Positions 48,026 through 60,014 of a DNA stretch of 64,000 nucleotides are shown one piece after another (the first letter of the stretch is position 1; each line of letters opens with the position of its first letter). The DNA is taken from positions 124,001 through 188,000 of the forward strand of contig JAPTJF010000057.1 of the NCBI GenBank assembly GCA_029339195.1, given 5' to 3'. The notes beneath the pieces were generated by a model. That model was given only the letters and a program-made list of their open reading frames with translations. It did not search any database and was not told the DNA's origin. The position numbers were made by a program, and so were the translations under genes. This DNA is from Micractinium sp. NFX-FRZ (lineage: Eukaryota; Chlorophyta; Trebouxiophyceae; Chlorellales; Chlorellaceae).

Positions 48026-49306
48026 GGGTCTGTCTGGCAGGAGTCAAGCTGTCGGCACTGACGCCGTGCCGTCGCTGCCCTGCCACAGCGGCGGCGGCGG
48101 GCCGCACTTGCTGCAACGCCGGAAGCGGAGTGGGGATCGCGGTACTATATATGTTCCTACATTTGCAGCCCAGCAGCCTCTACAGGGCGGTCTGAGAGCA
48201 TACTGAGAGAAAACAGCCTCACAGAATGCGTGTGGCAAGACGCCTAGGAGCGAGCCGGGTGCTTTTGAGTGAGCTTCAACATAAGGAGGCAATGTAGGAG
48301 GGCCCGCCGGATTGATGCAAGCACGTTGATGCGCCAACGCGCCTTTTGCCCGGGCCAAAACCCTATCCCGGGGCAGCGCTTCTGCCTGAGGCTTACGGTT
48401 CGGCCTTGGGGGTATGTCTCCAGGGGCCTACAGGAACATTGATGGTCGCTGCGCGGGGCACGCATGGTCTGAGGTGACGGCGCAGCACCATTGCTGCCGC
48501 CGCTTCCGCCGGCGGTACTCTCTCTCTCTCGGCTTGCCGGCGGTTGGCAGCAGAGCGACAATCTCTTCTCGTAACAAAGAGGCTGGCTCATCAACCTGAC
48601 ATCAGTTTCCAATTGTGAGCAGCACATGCCACCTGTCGCGTGCTGGGCCATGCCCGCGAGGCTCCAGCGGCAGACGGGAGGGCGGGAGGGAGGGCATGCT
48701 GAGGGCATCCGCTGGGCCTAGAGCCCTGTAGTAGCCAAAGCCCCATCCGGAGGCGTGGCAGGGCAGCTTCGGAGTTCGCCGGTCAGGCAATCCCCTTAAG
48801 GTTGGAGAGCTTCAGAAGGCCGCTGCTGACACAGCGGCAGGTGTGCAGTATCCATGTGCGCCTCAACTGTCAGCGTGGAGGAACACGATGGCATTGTTGG
48901 GAAATGGAGGGAAATCTGAACTCGTTGTAAATACACTCCACCTTCTATCAGGTGAAGCTGTTGTGCATGTTGACGGACGGCACAGCCCGCCCTGCAGTCA
49001 TCCAAGGGCACCAGCCTGGTGACCGTCACCGCGGTGACCGCCAGCTTCCGCCAGCGGCGGGTGCTCTGCATACACCTCCCGGGAGGGCCCTTTACTTGTG
49101 CGAGGCTGCTGCGTCCACGAGCATTACATGTGGCCTTTGTCTATCGGAATGGCGTTCGTGAAGCCTTCGGGCAGCGCAAGAAGCCGCCGTGCTGAGGGCC
49201 GGAGCTGTCTCCGTATTCCGGAGGTTCCGGCAGCTTCAAGCGCAGAGCGACACCGCTTCACAAGCTCGTATCCAAACAGTCATGCCCTGAAGGCAGCTGG
49301 AGCTGA
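48026..49306. other. Divergent interval between genes J and K
   Basis: About 1.28 kb between the start of gene J (minus) and the start of gene K (plus). It contains a TATATA at 48146-48151, about 120 bases upstream of the gene J start, but no exon that I can support. Both promoters should lie here. Confidence 0.5.
48146..48151 (-). promoter_or_regulatory. Candidate TATA box of gene J
   Basis: TATATA in GC-rich context, 121 bases upstream of the gene J ATG on the minus strand. The element is palindromic, so orientation is assigned by distance only. Confidence 0.35.
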
Positions 49307-52300
49307 ATGTCGGGGGCCACGCCGAGGAGGCTCCCGCTTTGTGGGGCGCGCCTCCTCCTTGCGGCACTTATTGCAGCAGCGAGCGCTCTGCATGCAGGTG
49401 GCAGCGATGTACGAGCAGAGGAGCGGCCAGCAGGCGCAGCTGCAGTGAGCACCAGCCACCGCGGGCGGGCGCTGTCTGCGGCAGCTGGGACGGCGGGCAC
49501 CGCCGCCGCCATGACTTTGCCACCTACCGGGCAGCCTTTTGCAATGGGCAGCTACACAGTCACCGACATTTGGTTGAACCCCACTGGCGGCAACGACGCC
49601 AACAGTGGCGCCACACGCGCACTGGCAAAGCGTAGCCTCACCGCCGCGTGGGGCCAGATACCGGTGCGCTCCACGCTCAGCGGCAGCGGCTACCGCCTGC
49701 GCCTCACCTCCGGGCGCTTCACCGAAGCCATGCGTGAGTGGGCGCAAGGGGTGGGTGCAGCCCTGGGGCCGGACAGGGAAGGATCGTGGCAGCAGGGCAT
49801 AAATCATTGGCAGGCTGCACTGTGGCGGCAGGGGTCCCCCAGCTGTTTTGCCCTCCGCAGCACCCGCCAGTTCCCTTGCTCTCCCCAACCCAGCCCTCGG
49901 CCCTGCCCCTTGCTCCCCGCCTGCAGGCCCCAACTACTGGGAAAGCCGGTGGGGCTCGCTGTCGGCCCCTATCATCATCGAGGCAGCAGATGGAGCAGGC
50001 ACAGCGGTGATCGACGGGGTCAACATGTTTGACTGCCGGTCAGTGCGGAGGGTGGGTGCTGTGAGGCGTGGCATTGACGGGGGTCAGCGGAGCCTGCTGC
50101 CCCAGCCAGGCCCCGCCCACTTGGCTGGGCATGCCGCCCCGCACCCCGCTGCACAGCAGCCCCTCGGCATGGGCTCACCCGCCTGCTTGCAGGGCTCTGC
50201 GCTGCCCTGATCCCGCTCCCACAACTGATCTCGCCCTTCACCGAGTCCGCCCTGTGCAGGCATGTGTACTTTATAGGAGTGAAGCTCCAGCTGGCGGGGG
50301 ACCACCCGCTGCACTGCGAGCAATGCGTCAACCTGCTGCTGCGCAAGTGGGTGGGAAGCGGGGCGGGCAGCTACGCAACTGCCGGCCGGGCTGGGGAGGT
50401 TGTTGCAGCTGCCCTGCTCGGCATGGTCTGCCGCTCCCCTCACCAGCCCCGCTGTATCAGACAAGCTCCTGTGCTCAGCCGCCTCCCACACTGGTGCACC
50501 GCTGCCTGTGCACCCTGCCGCAGCGTGACGGTTGCGGGCATCTGTCCCAGCGGCTACGCGACCTGCGGGGTGCAAGAGGCGGCAAAGCTCAACCAGTGCA
50601 GCGGCGTGTGGGTGGAGAACTCGGGTGGGTGTGGTGGGCGGCTCGGCCTGGGCCGTCAGGCGAGGCTGCCAGGCCCGTGGTTGGGCTGGTGGTGTGGCAA
50701 CGTGCATAAGGACGGCCGTGCAGCATGTTGAGGCTTGGGGGTGGCGGGGTTCTTTGGGGGTATGCATGTGTGCACCAGGCGCGTCAACTTGCCCCCAGTT
50801 TGGCAGGCACTCCTCCTTTGTCTGACGTGGCAGCTGGTGTCAGCTGTGTTCAAAGCTCCCGGCCACTGCCACCACTGCGCACTGCAGAGATCTACAACGG
50901 CTGGAACGCCGCTTTCGATTGCATGGTGTGCCGCTACGGCCACGTCCTGAACTCACGCATACACGATGCCGGCTGGTGCGCATTTGTCAAGGGGGGCGCA
51001 GGTGAGGCCCCGGGGGCGGGGCCAAGAGTGCAAGTGTCCGGCTGCCGAGTTTGATGGGTCGCGCGCGCGCACATGCATCCCTGCTTCTGGTGCCTGTGCT
51101 TGTGGTTTGAGATGCTTCACTTAACCTCTGATGCAAACAGCTGCTGTCTGTCGCACCTCCTCTGTCCCAGCCTCCGCCGGCCCCACCGCCCCGTCCCCTC
51201 CCCGCCCCTGGCCCACGTTGGGTGCACCCCTCCGCAGCCTACTGGCTCATGTCCGGCAACGAGGTGTACAACTGCGCCACCAGCGGCATCTCCGCTGGCC
51301 AGGGCGCCGGGTTTGACTACATGACGGCGCCCTGGGTGCAGTGGGATGTGTACGACTTGAAGGTGTGCCAGTGAGAGAGGGAAGGGGAGGTGGCAGCCCT
51401 GGGTGGACAAGGCGTGTGGGGCAGCGAGCATGCCACGGCTCTGCTCGCTCCGTGCCCTCCTCCCTGGCTGCGCGGGTGGCGAAGGACTAGTGGCCCTCGC
51501 CTGTATGACTTCCCTTTGACGGCGCCTTGTTTTGCTTGTACTTTTTGCCTTCTTCTTGGTGGGCCCTGGCACGCCTCGGTGGACATGCGTAACAACCTAG
51601 ACATCTTATGCCCCTTCTCCCACTCCGACCACCACCCTCACAGCTCAGCATCGTGCATGACTTCCTTCTGCCTGCCTGCGCAGGTGGTGAACAACTATGT
51701 GCACGATGTGGTGGGCGCGGGCCTAGGCGTCTGGGGCTGCTACGACTGCCTGTTTGCTCACAACACGCTGGTGCGGGTGGGGCGCTCCTCGCACACGCTG
51801 GAGTTCAACCTGGGGCCACGCAGCTGTGACGGTGAGGAGGAGAGGTGGGATGGGAGGGAGCAGGGAGGTGCACCAGTTGTCGGCTGGAGCGGTGCACAGC
51901 TGAGGGCGGCAGGGGCACGAGCCGCGCTCAGCTGATGTGGTGAGCACGGGGGCACTGCAGATGGGGCATGTCCGCCCTGCAGGTGAGACCGCTGGAGCCC
52001 CCGCTGAGTGCAGTGCGCTGCTGGGGAAGCAGAGGCATGTGGGCGGGGATGGGGAGCAGAGCACGGAGGGTGTGGCGGAGAGCAGAGCGCGCAGCAACCC
52101 TCGGGCCCCAGGCTGGCACAGCTGGCGCAGGTGCCGCCAGGCTGGCACGGCCCACCGCTGCGCCGCTGCCTCCCACCTTCTGCTGGTGGCAGGCGATTCG
52201 CCCAAGTGCGCCGCCAACCACGCGGCGGGCGGCTGGGGCCCAACCGCGGTGGGCGCTGCTGACGTCAGCATCCCCAACCAGCACGTGTACGTGCTGAACA

Positions 52301-55300
52301 ACCTCATCTATAACCCGCCTGGCTACCAGTCACAGGTGTGGGGAAGAACACGGGCTGGAAATTCGCAGCGGCCTGCTGCTGTGCCGTTGGTGTTGGGAGT
52401 GCCGAGGTGTGCACGGGCAAGGCAGTGGTGGGTGCATGCGTGTAGCACCAGGAGTGGGCAGGAGGCTGCAGACGGCCTGCTGCTGCCGCCGCAGACGGCC
52501 TGCTGCTGCCGCCGCTGCCATGGACAACTGCCTCACTGCCCTCCTCTCGCACACACTTACTGCCCACCCCGCCTCTCTTCTCCTCCTCATACGGGGTGCG
52601 CCGCCGCTGCAGTGGCAGCACTTACAGGTGGAGCCGCCCCGGGCATCCAACACGCCCCGCCTGAACGCCACCGTGTCGGCAGACTCCAACCTTGTGATAC
52701 GGTAGGCGGGCACTACAGGCAGGGGGCGCTGATGTACCTATGTTGAACACTAGCTGCTGGCTGCTGGAACGACTGCGGGTGTGCGGGCAATGGGACCCAC
52801 TTGGTTTGCACTGTGCCATCATGGGCACATTGATGGGAGCTCAACACTGCTGCCTGGCAGCTTCCCCCCCTGCTGATTATGTCACCTGCGCCACCACCTG
52901 TCCACCGATCCGCCCAACCGCCGCCCCAACCGCTGCGTGCAGCGGCAACGTGTTCTGGAACGGCCCCGCCGGACACCCCTCAGGCCTGGGTGCCTCCACC
53001 GGCTGCCAGCCTGGCAACCCGACCTGCAACGAGTCACAGCTGCGCTCCCAGAACTACCTAAACACGCTGCAGCCGGTGCTGACGCCCACCTTCCGCCCCA
53101 CCGCGGGCAGCAACCTGTGCGGCCTGCCGCTCCTGGTGCGCCCGCTGCCCGCCTTCCCCGCCTGGGCCGCCGGCAACGGCGTGCCAGCTGGCACCCTCAC
53201 CAACGCCCTGTCGACTGACATGGGCGGCGCATCGCGAGCAGCTGCTGCCACTGATGCGCCTGGTGCGTGGGCGGCCCCTGGGTCGGGACTCAGCTCGCCC
53301 CCGCCACCCACAGCAGGCCAGCTGAGGCCCCCACCGCCCCGCCCGCCGCCCTCGCGCCCTCCCCCTCCCCTTCGGCCCCCACCGCCCCGCCCGCCGCCCT
53401 CGCGCCCTCCCCCTCCCCTTCGGCCCCCACCGCCCCGGCCTCCGCGTCCACGCCCACCTCCTCTCAGGCCGCCCCCACCTCCTCTCTTGCGCCCCATGCC
53501 CCCACCTCCTCTCCCTCGGGGGCCACCGCCCCGCTCGCCGCCTCCTCCCCCGGCACCGCCCTCCCCCAAGCCGCCCTCCCCCAGACCACCATCCCCTTCA
53601 CCTCCCCGCCCACCCCCTGTCCGCCCACCGCCCCCAGCCCTCCCACCGCGACCACCACCGCCAAGCCCCCTGCGCCGCACACCGCCGCCACCCACTGCCG
53701 TGCCCCCCCGGCCGCCGCCGCTGCGGCCGCCTCCCTCTCAATCCACCCCCGCCCTCTGGCTGCCCACGGGCCAGCCGTTTGCCATTGGCTCTCCCACTGG
53801 CATGCAGCACCTGTGGGTGGATCCTGCGGGTGGGGTGGACAGCGCCACACGTGGGGCCACCCGCGCCACCGCGCTGCGCACGCTGGCGGCCGCCTGGCAG
53901 CGCATCCCGGTCCGCACACAGCTCACCGCGGGCTGGCACATCCACATCACGCCCGGCACGCTGGGAGCAGCACAGAGTGAGGAGGGAGGCAGGCAGGCAG
54001 GGGGGCGTGCTGGGCTGGGCACCAGAAGAGGCACGTCCGAGGCCTCCTGCTTGCTGCCTCCCGGCCCTTGCCATCAAGCCTGACAGGTGTGCCACTGGAT
54101 CCTCCATGCATCCCAACCACCATGCTACCAGGCACACCCCTCCCCCAGCACGTGTTCCCGCCCCCACGCCTAGCACCTCCCAGCCCCCAATCACCCCCGC
54201 CCTTGCCTCCTCCACCGCCTGCAGTGCCCAACTACTGGGAGAGCCGGTGGGGCTCCCTGGCGGCCCCAATCATTATTGAGGCAGCAGACGGCGCAGGCAC
54301 GGTGACGTTGGAGTCGATGAATGTGTTTGACGTCAGGTAAGCACAGGGGGGGCCGGCATGCAATGGGTGGCTGCCTCCCCGCCCCTTGTGGCCCCATGCG
54401 CTGCCACGCGCACGGCTGGCACTTGGACGGGGCTTGAGAGCTCGCAGCTGTGCACATGGCGCCAACTTGCACCTGCCCATGTTGGGCCCTTGGCCCAGGA
54501 GTGCCCGCTCGTCTCCTTGCTGCAGGCACCTCTACCTCCTCTCCCTCAACCTCCAGTCTGCTGGCGATGTGTTCCATTGCGAGTCGTGCACCCACCTGCT
54601 GCTGAGAAACGTCACAGGCGTGTCGCATGCCCGCCCGCCCGCCTGCCTGCCTGCCTGCCTGCTCAGCATCTTTGTTGCCCACAATCCTGCCACCGCTGCT
54701 GCGGTGCCACCGGCCACGGCCACCATCCTCTGCCCTGCACGGGTGCCTGATCCTCCCTTTCATCTGCGCTTCGCTGCAGTGAAGGGCATCTGCCCGGGGG
54801 GTTGGCGGGAGACTGAGGGGTGCGGGGTGCAGGAGACGATCAAGCTGAATCAGTGCCAGGTGCGCACCACTCCGGCGGGGCTGCCCATTGCCAGTGGTGT
54901 CACGCTCCCTGGCCCTGCCCACCCCCAAGCCCAGACATAGAGAGGCTCTGGGCTGGCAACGGGAGACTGTCCCCTCTCATCCGTAAATGACACCTCCCTT
55001 CCCGTCCCGTTGTGCTCTTACCGGTGCTCCTCGGACCCTGTACGGCTGCGCTCCCTTGCCCTTCACTTTCCTTCAGGGTGTGTGGATCGAAGGCGTTGAC
55101 ACGTCTGTGGCCTTTGACAACGCACTGGACTGCGTGGCGTGCCAGGTGTGCAACTCTTGCCTGGCAAGGTGTACCAGTACGAAGAGGCACCAGCGCTGCG
55201 AGCGGGCGGGGTCCATGACTGCCCTTCAGCCGCCCTTCAGCTGCGCTGTGACGTTGCGCCAAGTCGTGCCCCCGCAGCCACTGCAGGGAAGGGAGCCCGC

Positions 55301-57943
55301 TCACCTCCCGCTTGCTCCTGCCTCACCTCACCTGCCCGCACTGTACTGCCCCTGCAGTACGGCCACATCCTCAACAGCAAGATTTATCACAGCGAGTGGG
55401 GGTTGTACTTGAAGGGCGGCTCAGGCAAGTTGGGCGGGAGGGGCAGGTCAGGCGAGACCCAGCGGGCGGGATGCGACATGGTGGCTGCGTGCACAGTTCA
55501 GTGCTGGCGGCACGCTGCTCACGAGCCACACCTGTTCAGATGTGCAGATGCAGCAGTTTATAAAGTGACACACTGATCTGAGCGGAAGCCCACCCCACAC
55601 CACCATTGCAGCGTACTTCTTGGTGTCAGGGAACGAGATGCACAGCAGCGGCACCACCGCCTTTGCTGCGGGCCAGGGCACCGGCTTTGAATTTATGACT
55701 GAACCTTGGATACAGTACGAGGTGCGCCCCCACCGACAGAGCGTGCACCTCTGTGATCTCATGTGATCCTGCCATGCAAGGGCAAGGCGCAAGCGGGTGC
55801 CTGCCGCCGTGCCGGATCAAGCGCTGACTGCCGCGCTTGCCCTGTCTGCTGGACCATCCACCGTGCTACCGCTGCTGAGCCCCTGCCCCTCCACCACCCC
55901 ACCCCTTGCCGACGTGCGCAGGCATACGACATCAAGGTTGGTGGGTGCAAAAGGAGGTGCTGCTGAGGCGCTTGTGCCGGTGCCGACATGCGTGGGCCTT
56001 GCATAGCCGCTCCCCTGCATGGCCTACCCTGTGCCTATTAGGCCTATTTTGTTCAACCCACCTGTCCTGCCGGCCTGCCGGCGCACAGGCACCCAGCACA
56101 CCTTACGGGCACCCAGCACTTCACTTCCGCGCACACCTGGACACCTCTTCTTAACGTTTGCTTCACCCGCAGCTGGTGAACAACGTGATTCACGATGTGG
56201 AGGGAGCCGGCTTTGGGGTGTGGGGCTGCTACAACTGCCTGTTCGCCTACAACACGCTGGTGCGGGTGGGCACCCGCAGCCACGCCATCGAGGTGCTGTT
56301 TGGGTCGCGCAGCTGCGACGGTGAGGGGCAGGGCGGGGCGGGGCGGGGCGGGGCAGCGAGGGGAGGGCGGGTGCACACCCTGCGTGCGGGTGCAAAGATG
56401 TTGCCACAAGAGCTGGCTCTGCAAGTGGCAGCAGCCTCCTGGCAGCTTCCTGTCAGCTTCCTAGCAGTTTCCCACCTGCTGCCCTGTGCTCGCCCCGCCA
56501 CTGCCCGCTCATCCTGCCCCCCGCAGGCGACGCGGCACGCTGCGCGCTGATGCACCAGCGCGGCGGCTGGGGCCCCACCTTCGTTGGCGGAGAGGTGAAT
56601 ATCCCCAACAGAAACGTGTACTTGGTCAACAATGTGCTGTACAACCCGCCAGGCACCCAAACGAGGGTGAGCAGGCGCAAGCGGTGGACACGGGGACAGC
56701 AAGACATGCCCCTGGCTGGGCAGGCGGCAAGTGTATGTGGGCACAAGCGGTGCACACGCGCAAGCGACACAAGCGTCTGATCGGCCAGGTTGCCTGCGGC
56801 TGTGCATGCGCATGCTGGCTAGCCCTTGGGAGCAGCCAGCCAAGACCTGCCCTGCGCCTTCTTGATCCACCCCGCACAATGCCTGAGCGCTCGCCAGCCT
56901 CTGTCTCCAAAACTGCATGTGCCCGCCCGTCTTCCTCCTCTTTTCTCCCCCGCAGTGGCAGCACTTTGCTGTGGATAACCCTCGTGCCTCTGGCAGCTCT
57001 AACCTGCCGGGCACCCAGTATGCAGACTCCAATTTGGTCATCAGGTGAGGGCCGATCGAGGCTGACCGGCTTGCATGTTTGTACGCCCGTGTGTGCCTGT
57101 CAGCACTCTATCCTGGCAGAGCAGGCCACGGGGCCAAGTGCGGTAGCAGGCGGCGTGGACGGAGTGCAGGGAGCCCAGGCAGTGCGCCAGTGGTGTGGGG
57201 TGGGCTGGCAGCCCAGTGGGAGAGCATGCTGGAACAAACCCTGGCAGGCTGCCGGCCGCTACATGACAGCACAGACTCGACTCGTTCAATTTCCAGCTGA
57301 CCGTGCACTGGCTGCACCCTCCTTACCTGCCTGCCTCTCCCAGGGGCAACGTCATCTGGAATGGCGGCAGCAGCATGCCCCTGGGGATCGACGAGTCCGG
57401 CTCCGGGGCATGCGGCACCACCAACCCCACCTGCAACGCTGCACAGGCAAGAGGGGGCGCTAGCCGTGGCAGCCACAGCAACCCCCAGGGTTGTTGCCAG
57501 GACACCGGTACGTACCGCCTCATAGCGGTACTGACAGCACACCATCTGCCGCTGCCGCCTGCAAGAATGTAGCTCGCCCTGCCTCCTCTCCAGCTTGCTC
57601 ACTGCTCACTGCTCCACGCACTGGCGTGCTCAGCATGCCATCTGCCTCCCTGCCTCTCTGCCCTGCTGCAACACTCCGCCCGCAGCTGCGCAGCCAGAAC
57701 GCGATCAACACGATGCTGCCCGACCTGGACCTCGCAACCTTCCGCCCCACCAGCCGCACCGGAGCCCTGGCCTCCTATGCCGGGCTGTGGGACCCCGTGT
57801 CATCCTTTGGCGCCTGGGCGGCAGCAGTGCCACCAGGGCCGGCAGTGCCTGCTGGGACGCTGGCCAATGCGGTGTTGGCTGACAAGGCGGGCACGGCACG
57901 CACAGCGCAGCGCAAGGCGCCAGGCGCGCTGCTGCCGCTATGA
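49307..57943 (+). CDS. Gene K: secreted double beta-helix protein with a proline-rich hinge
   Basis: Model with 22 exons: 49307..49733, 49927..50038, 50260..50346, 50524..50624, 50888..51001, 51238..51362, 51684..51831, 52193..52335, 52613..52701, 52943..53976, 54225..54336, 54526..54617, 54780..54859, 55077..55145, 55358..55424, 55612..55721, 55922..55936, 56173..56320, 56527..56666, 56956..57044, 57344..57446, 57686..57943; 1220 residues. A signal peptide (LLLAALIAAASALHAG) starts the protein. Two homologous halves of about 490 residues each begin LPTGQPFAxGS and share PNYWESRWGS, APIIIEAADGAG, LLLRNVT and GxGVWGCYxCLFAxNTLVRV. This pattern fits a right-handed parallel beta-helix (pectate-lyase-like fold). 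A hinge of about 150 residues, rich in PPPRPPPSRPP, joins them as in algal hydroxyproline-rich wall proteins. Catalytic activity cannot be assigned. It is probably an extracellular or cell-wall protein. One open frame crosses the hinge, so this is one gene. Confidence 0.85.
53326..53436 (+). repeat. 48-base minisatellite in the proline-rich hinge of gene K
   Basis: Two exact 48-base units start at 53326 and 53374, and a partial third starts at 53422. Each encodes sixteen residues of the type PPPPRPPPSRPPPPLR. The period is a multiple of three, so length changes keep the frame. Confidence 0.8.
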
Positions 57944-58324
57944 ACACAACTTTTGACTTTATGTGGGATGCAACGCAAGAAATGCATGCTCCTCTCCTAA
58001 CTTCAGTCAACCAGTCCAGCATCCGCAATTGATTACTTGCTTTTCCCTCCCGCAGCTTCCTGTAACCTACCGTGCCTTACTCTCACGTGCCTTCTCTGGC
58101 CTTCTTACGAGAATCCTTTTTGCACTCAATGTACCCGTTGCCAGCAGCAGCAGCTGTGTTGCACAGCTTTAGCTGTTGTTTTCAAATTGTAATGCATCAT
58201 CTGTCGGGTGCGGCCAAGCAGAGATCAAAAGGCAGGCCATGGGTGGCCCCAAGCGTGCAGCAGCCCACGGCTTCCACCTGCTGTGCATTTCCCCCGGCGT
58301 GTGCTGCGCCGCCAACCTGCCTCC
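57944..58324. other. Convergent 3' interval of genes K and M
   Basis: A 381-base AT-richer spacer with two TGTAA motifs for gene K (58061-58065 and 58188-58192) and no coding exon. Confidence 0.5.
58061..58065 (+). promoter_or_regulatory. Candidate TGTAA poly(A) signal of gene K
   Basis: TGTAA 118 bases past the stop. A second copy lies at 58188-58192 and could be the one used. Confidence 0.5.
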
Positions 58325-59139
58325 TTATTCGCCCTTCACATCGCCGCCCCCCTGTGCCTCCTGCCCCCCGTGCCCCTCATCGCTCAGCGCCGCCGCCTCC
58401 TCCACCGGCGGCTTCCCCATCTTGTTCAGCTCCCGGTTCACCTCTGCTGGGTCTGCCTCGCCCTCGCTGCCCGGCTCAGCCTGGCCCGGGGCCCGGTCCG
58501 TGGGGTCACTGGCCACCATGCCCTCCACCTCCTCATCTGTACGAATGTCATGGCACACATCAGCAGGCAGAGGGGCGGGGCAGGGGCAGGGGAGAGCGGT
58601 GTATGAGCAACAGGGCTGCCTGCCTGGGGGTGTGGGACAATGGGGTCACTGGCCACCGACCATCCACTCCAACATGGCTGGCCACGGCCCAGGCAGGCGG
58701 GTGGAGGCCAAGCAGGGACACACGGCTGGCATGTGCACATCCCTGTGGGACGCCAGCGTCCCACCCAGAGGAGCGAGGGGGCCCACCGGAGGGGAGGTCG
58801 ACGTCGCCTGATCCAGAGGGCCTCTCCTGCCCCGCCTCGTGCGCTTGCTCCTGCAGCAACGTCAGGGAGCGCACAATCAAATGCCGGCCTTCACTGTGGT
58901 GACACACTGGCACACGCCACAGCCGCCATCCAAGGCGGCGGCGGCAGCGGCGGCGCATTGTATGAGTCATTCAAATCCTCCTGCTGCACGCTTGCCTTGG
59001 GCTGAGCGTGCAACAAGGCGCGACGCCGCCTGGCGCTGGGCAGAGCTGCCTGGCAGGGGCGTGGCCTGGAGGCAGGCGCCCTCAGGCCCCACCCCAGGCT
59101 CGCCCACCCCTGCTGGCTCAGCAGCTTGGACGTCTCCAT
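58325..59139 (-). CDS. Gene M: small acidic protein, possibly plastid-targeted (tentative)
   Basis: The last exon, complement(58325..58536), is the best-supported part. It ends in a Gly/Glu-rich tail and contains DEEVEGMVASDPTDRAPG and VNRELNKMGKPPVEEAA, a non-random composition that differs from the low-complexity neighbours. A phase-matching upstream exon could be complement(58808..58850), giving EQAHEAGQERPSGS, but its donor would be GC. A further upstream ATG at 59139 opens a basic, Arg/Ala/Ser-rich leader like a transit peptide (RPRPCQAALPSARRRRALL), but the link needs an unusually short intron of about 70 bases. I do not recognise the family. The tail may instead be untranslated. Confidence 0.35.
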
Positions 59140-59146
59140 TGTTGAA

Positions 59147-59224
59147 CGAAGGGACTGGAACAAGGCTCTCAAGGTTTGTTCACAACGAAGGGACTGGAAC
59201 AAGGCTCTCAAGGTTTGTTCACAA
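59147..59224. repeat. Perfect 39-base tandem duplication
   Basis: Two identical 39-base copies, 59147-59185 and 59186-59224, lie back to back with no mismatch. The unit is not low complexity. It sits just upstream of the putative start of gene M, in what would be its 5' UTR. Confidence 0.95.
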
Positions 59225-60014
59225 TGTGGCCTCTCTTGGAATACTCACCGGCCTTCCTTGGACGTGCAAGTGCCCCCTGCCGCTAATGCCACTGGACCAT
59301 CATCCCCCCCTCCAGGAGGTTCTTGCTGCAGGAGGCATGGGTTACAGCCATTGAAGAAGGAGGAGCCAGAGACGCACCAGCAGGAGTGCCCGCATTGGTG
59401 GGAGATGCAGGCTGCTGGCGCTGCAGCAGGGGGTGGCCCAAACGCAACAGGCTGGCAGAGGGCGGTGGGCATAATGCGGCGAGGGCGGCAGAGGCAGCGA
59501 TCCTGGGGTCATTTCATTTACAGGGGAATGGGGGCCCTGTTTGCCATATTGGCATGCATGCAATGCTTGCAAAAGTTGTCACCACCACTGGAGGGAGGCC
59601 AGCGCTGCGTGGGTGCGTGGGTGCGGCATGCAGCCGTGCAAGCCCGACTCCAGTCCTTTCAAAACCAGTCTTTTAGGAATGGCAATTGCTGTGGCCATGC
59701 CTGTCCATAGCAATTGCTGTGGGCATTGCCTGGGCCAACGGTGCCTGGTCAATATACACCACCGCCAGGAGGGCGCCAGGTGGTGCCGCCGCCTGTCCTG
59801 CCAGTGCGGCATCACCTAGCGAGCAAGGGCACCCTTCCGGGAGGCAAGCAAGCCTCGGGGGACCACCTTCAATCCTTCTCACCTCTGAAGTCAGCTGTGG
59901 CTGCCTATTTGTGTACGCAAAGCTTCTTGAGCGACCCACCTGCGCGTGAACCCTTCGGACGCAGACAGCGAGGCGCGCTTGGGCGCAGCAGCACCTCAGG
60001 CGTCGTACCGAGGC
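59225..60014. other. Upstream interval of gene L
   Basis: About 0.8 kb without a supported exon. It contains a short direct repeat of GCAATTGCTGTGG near 59683 and 59710. The promoter and 5' UTR of gene L should be here. Confidence 0.45.

Noticed and set aside
52943..54083. Possibility that gene K is two adjacent beta-helix genes
   Set aside because: One open exon (52943-53976) runs from the end of the first half through the proline hinge into the second half, with no stop or new signal peptide between them.
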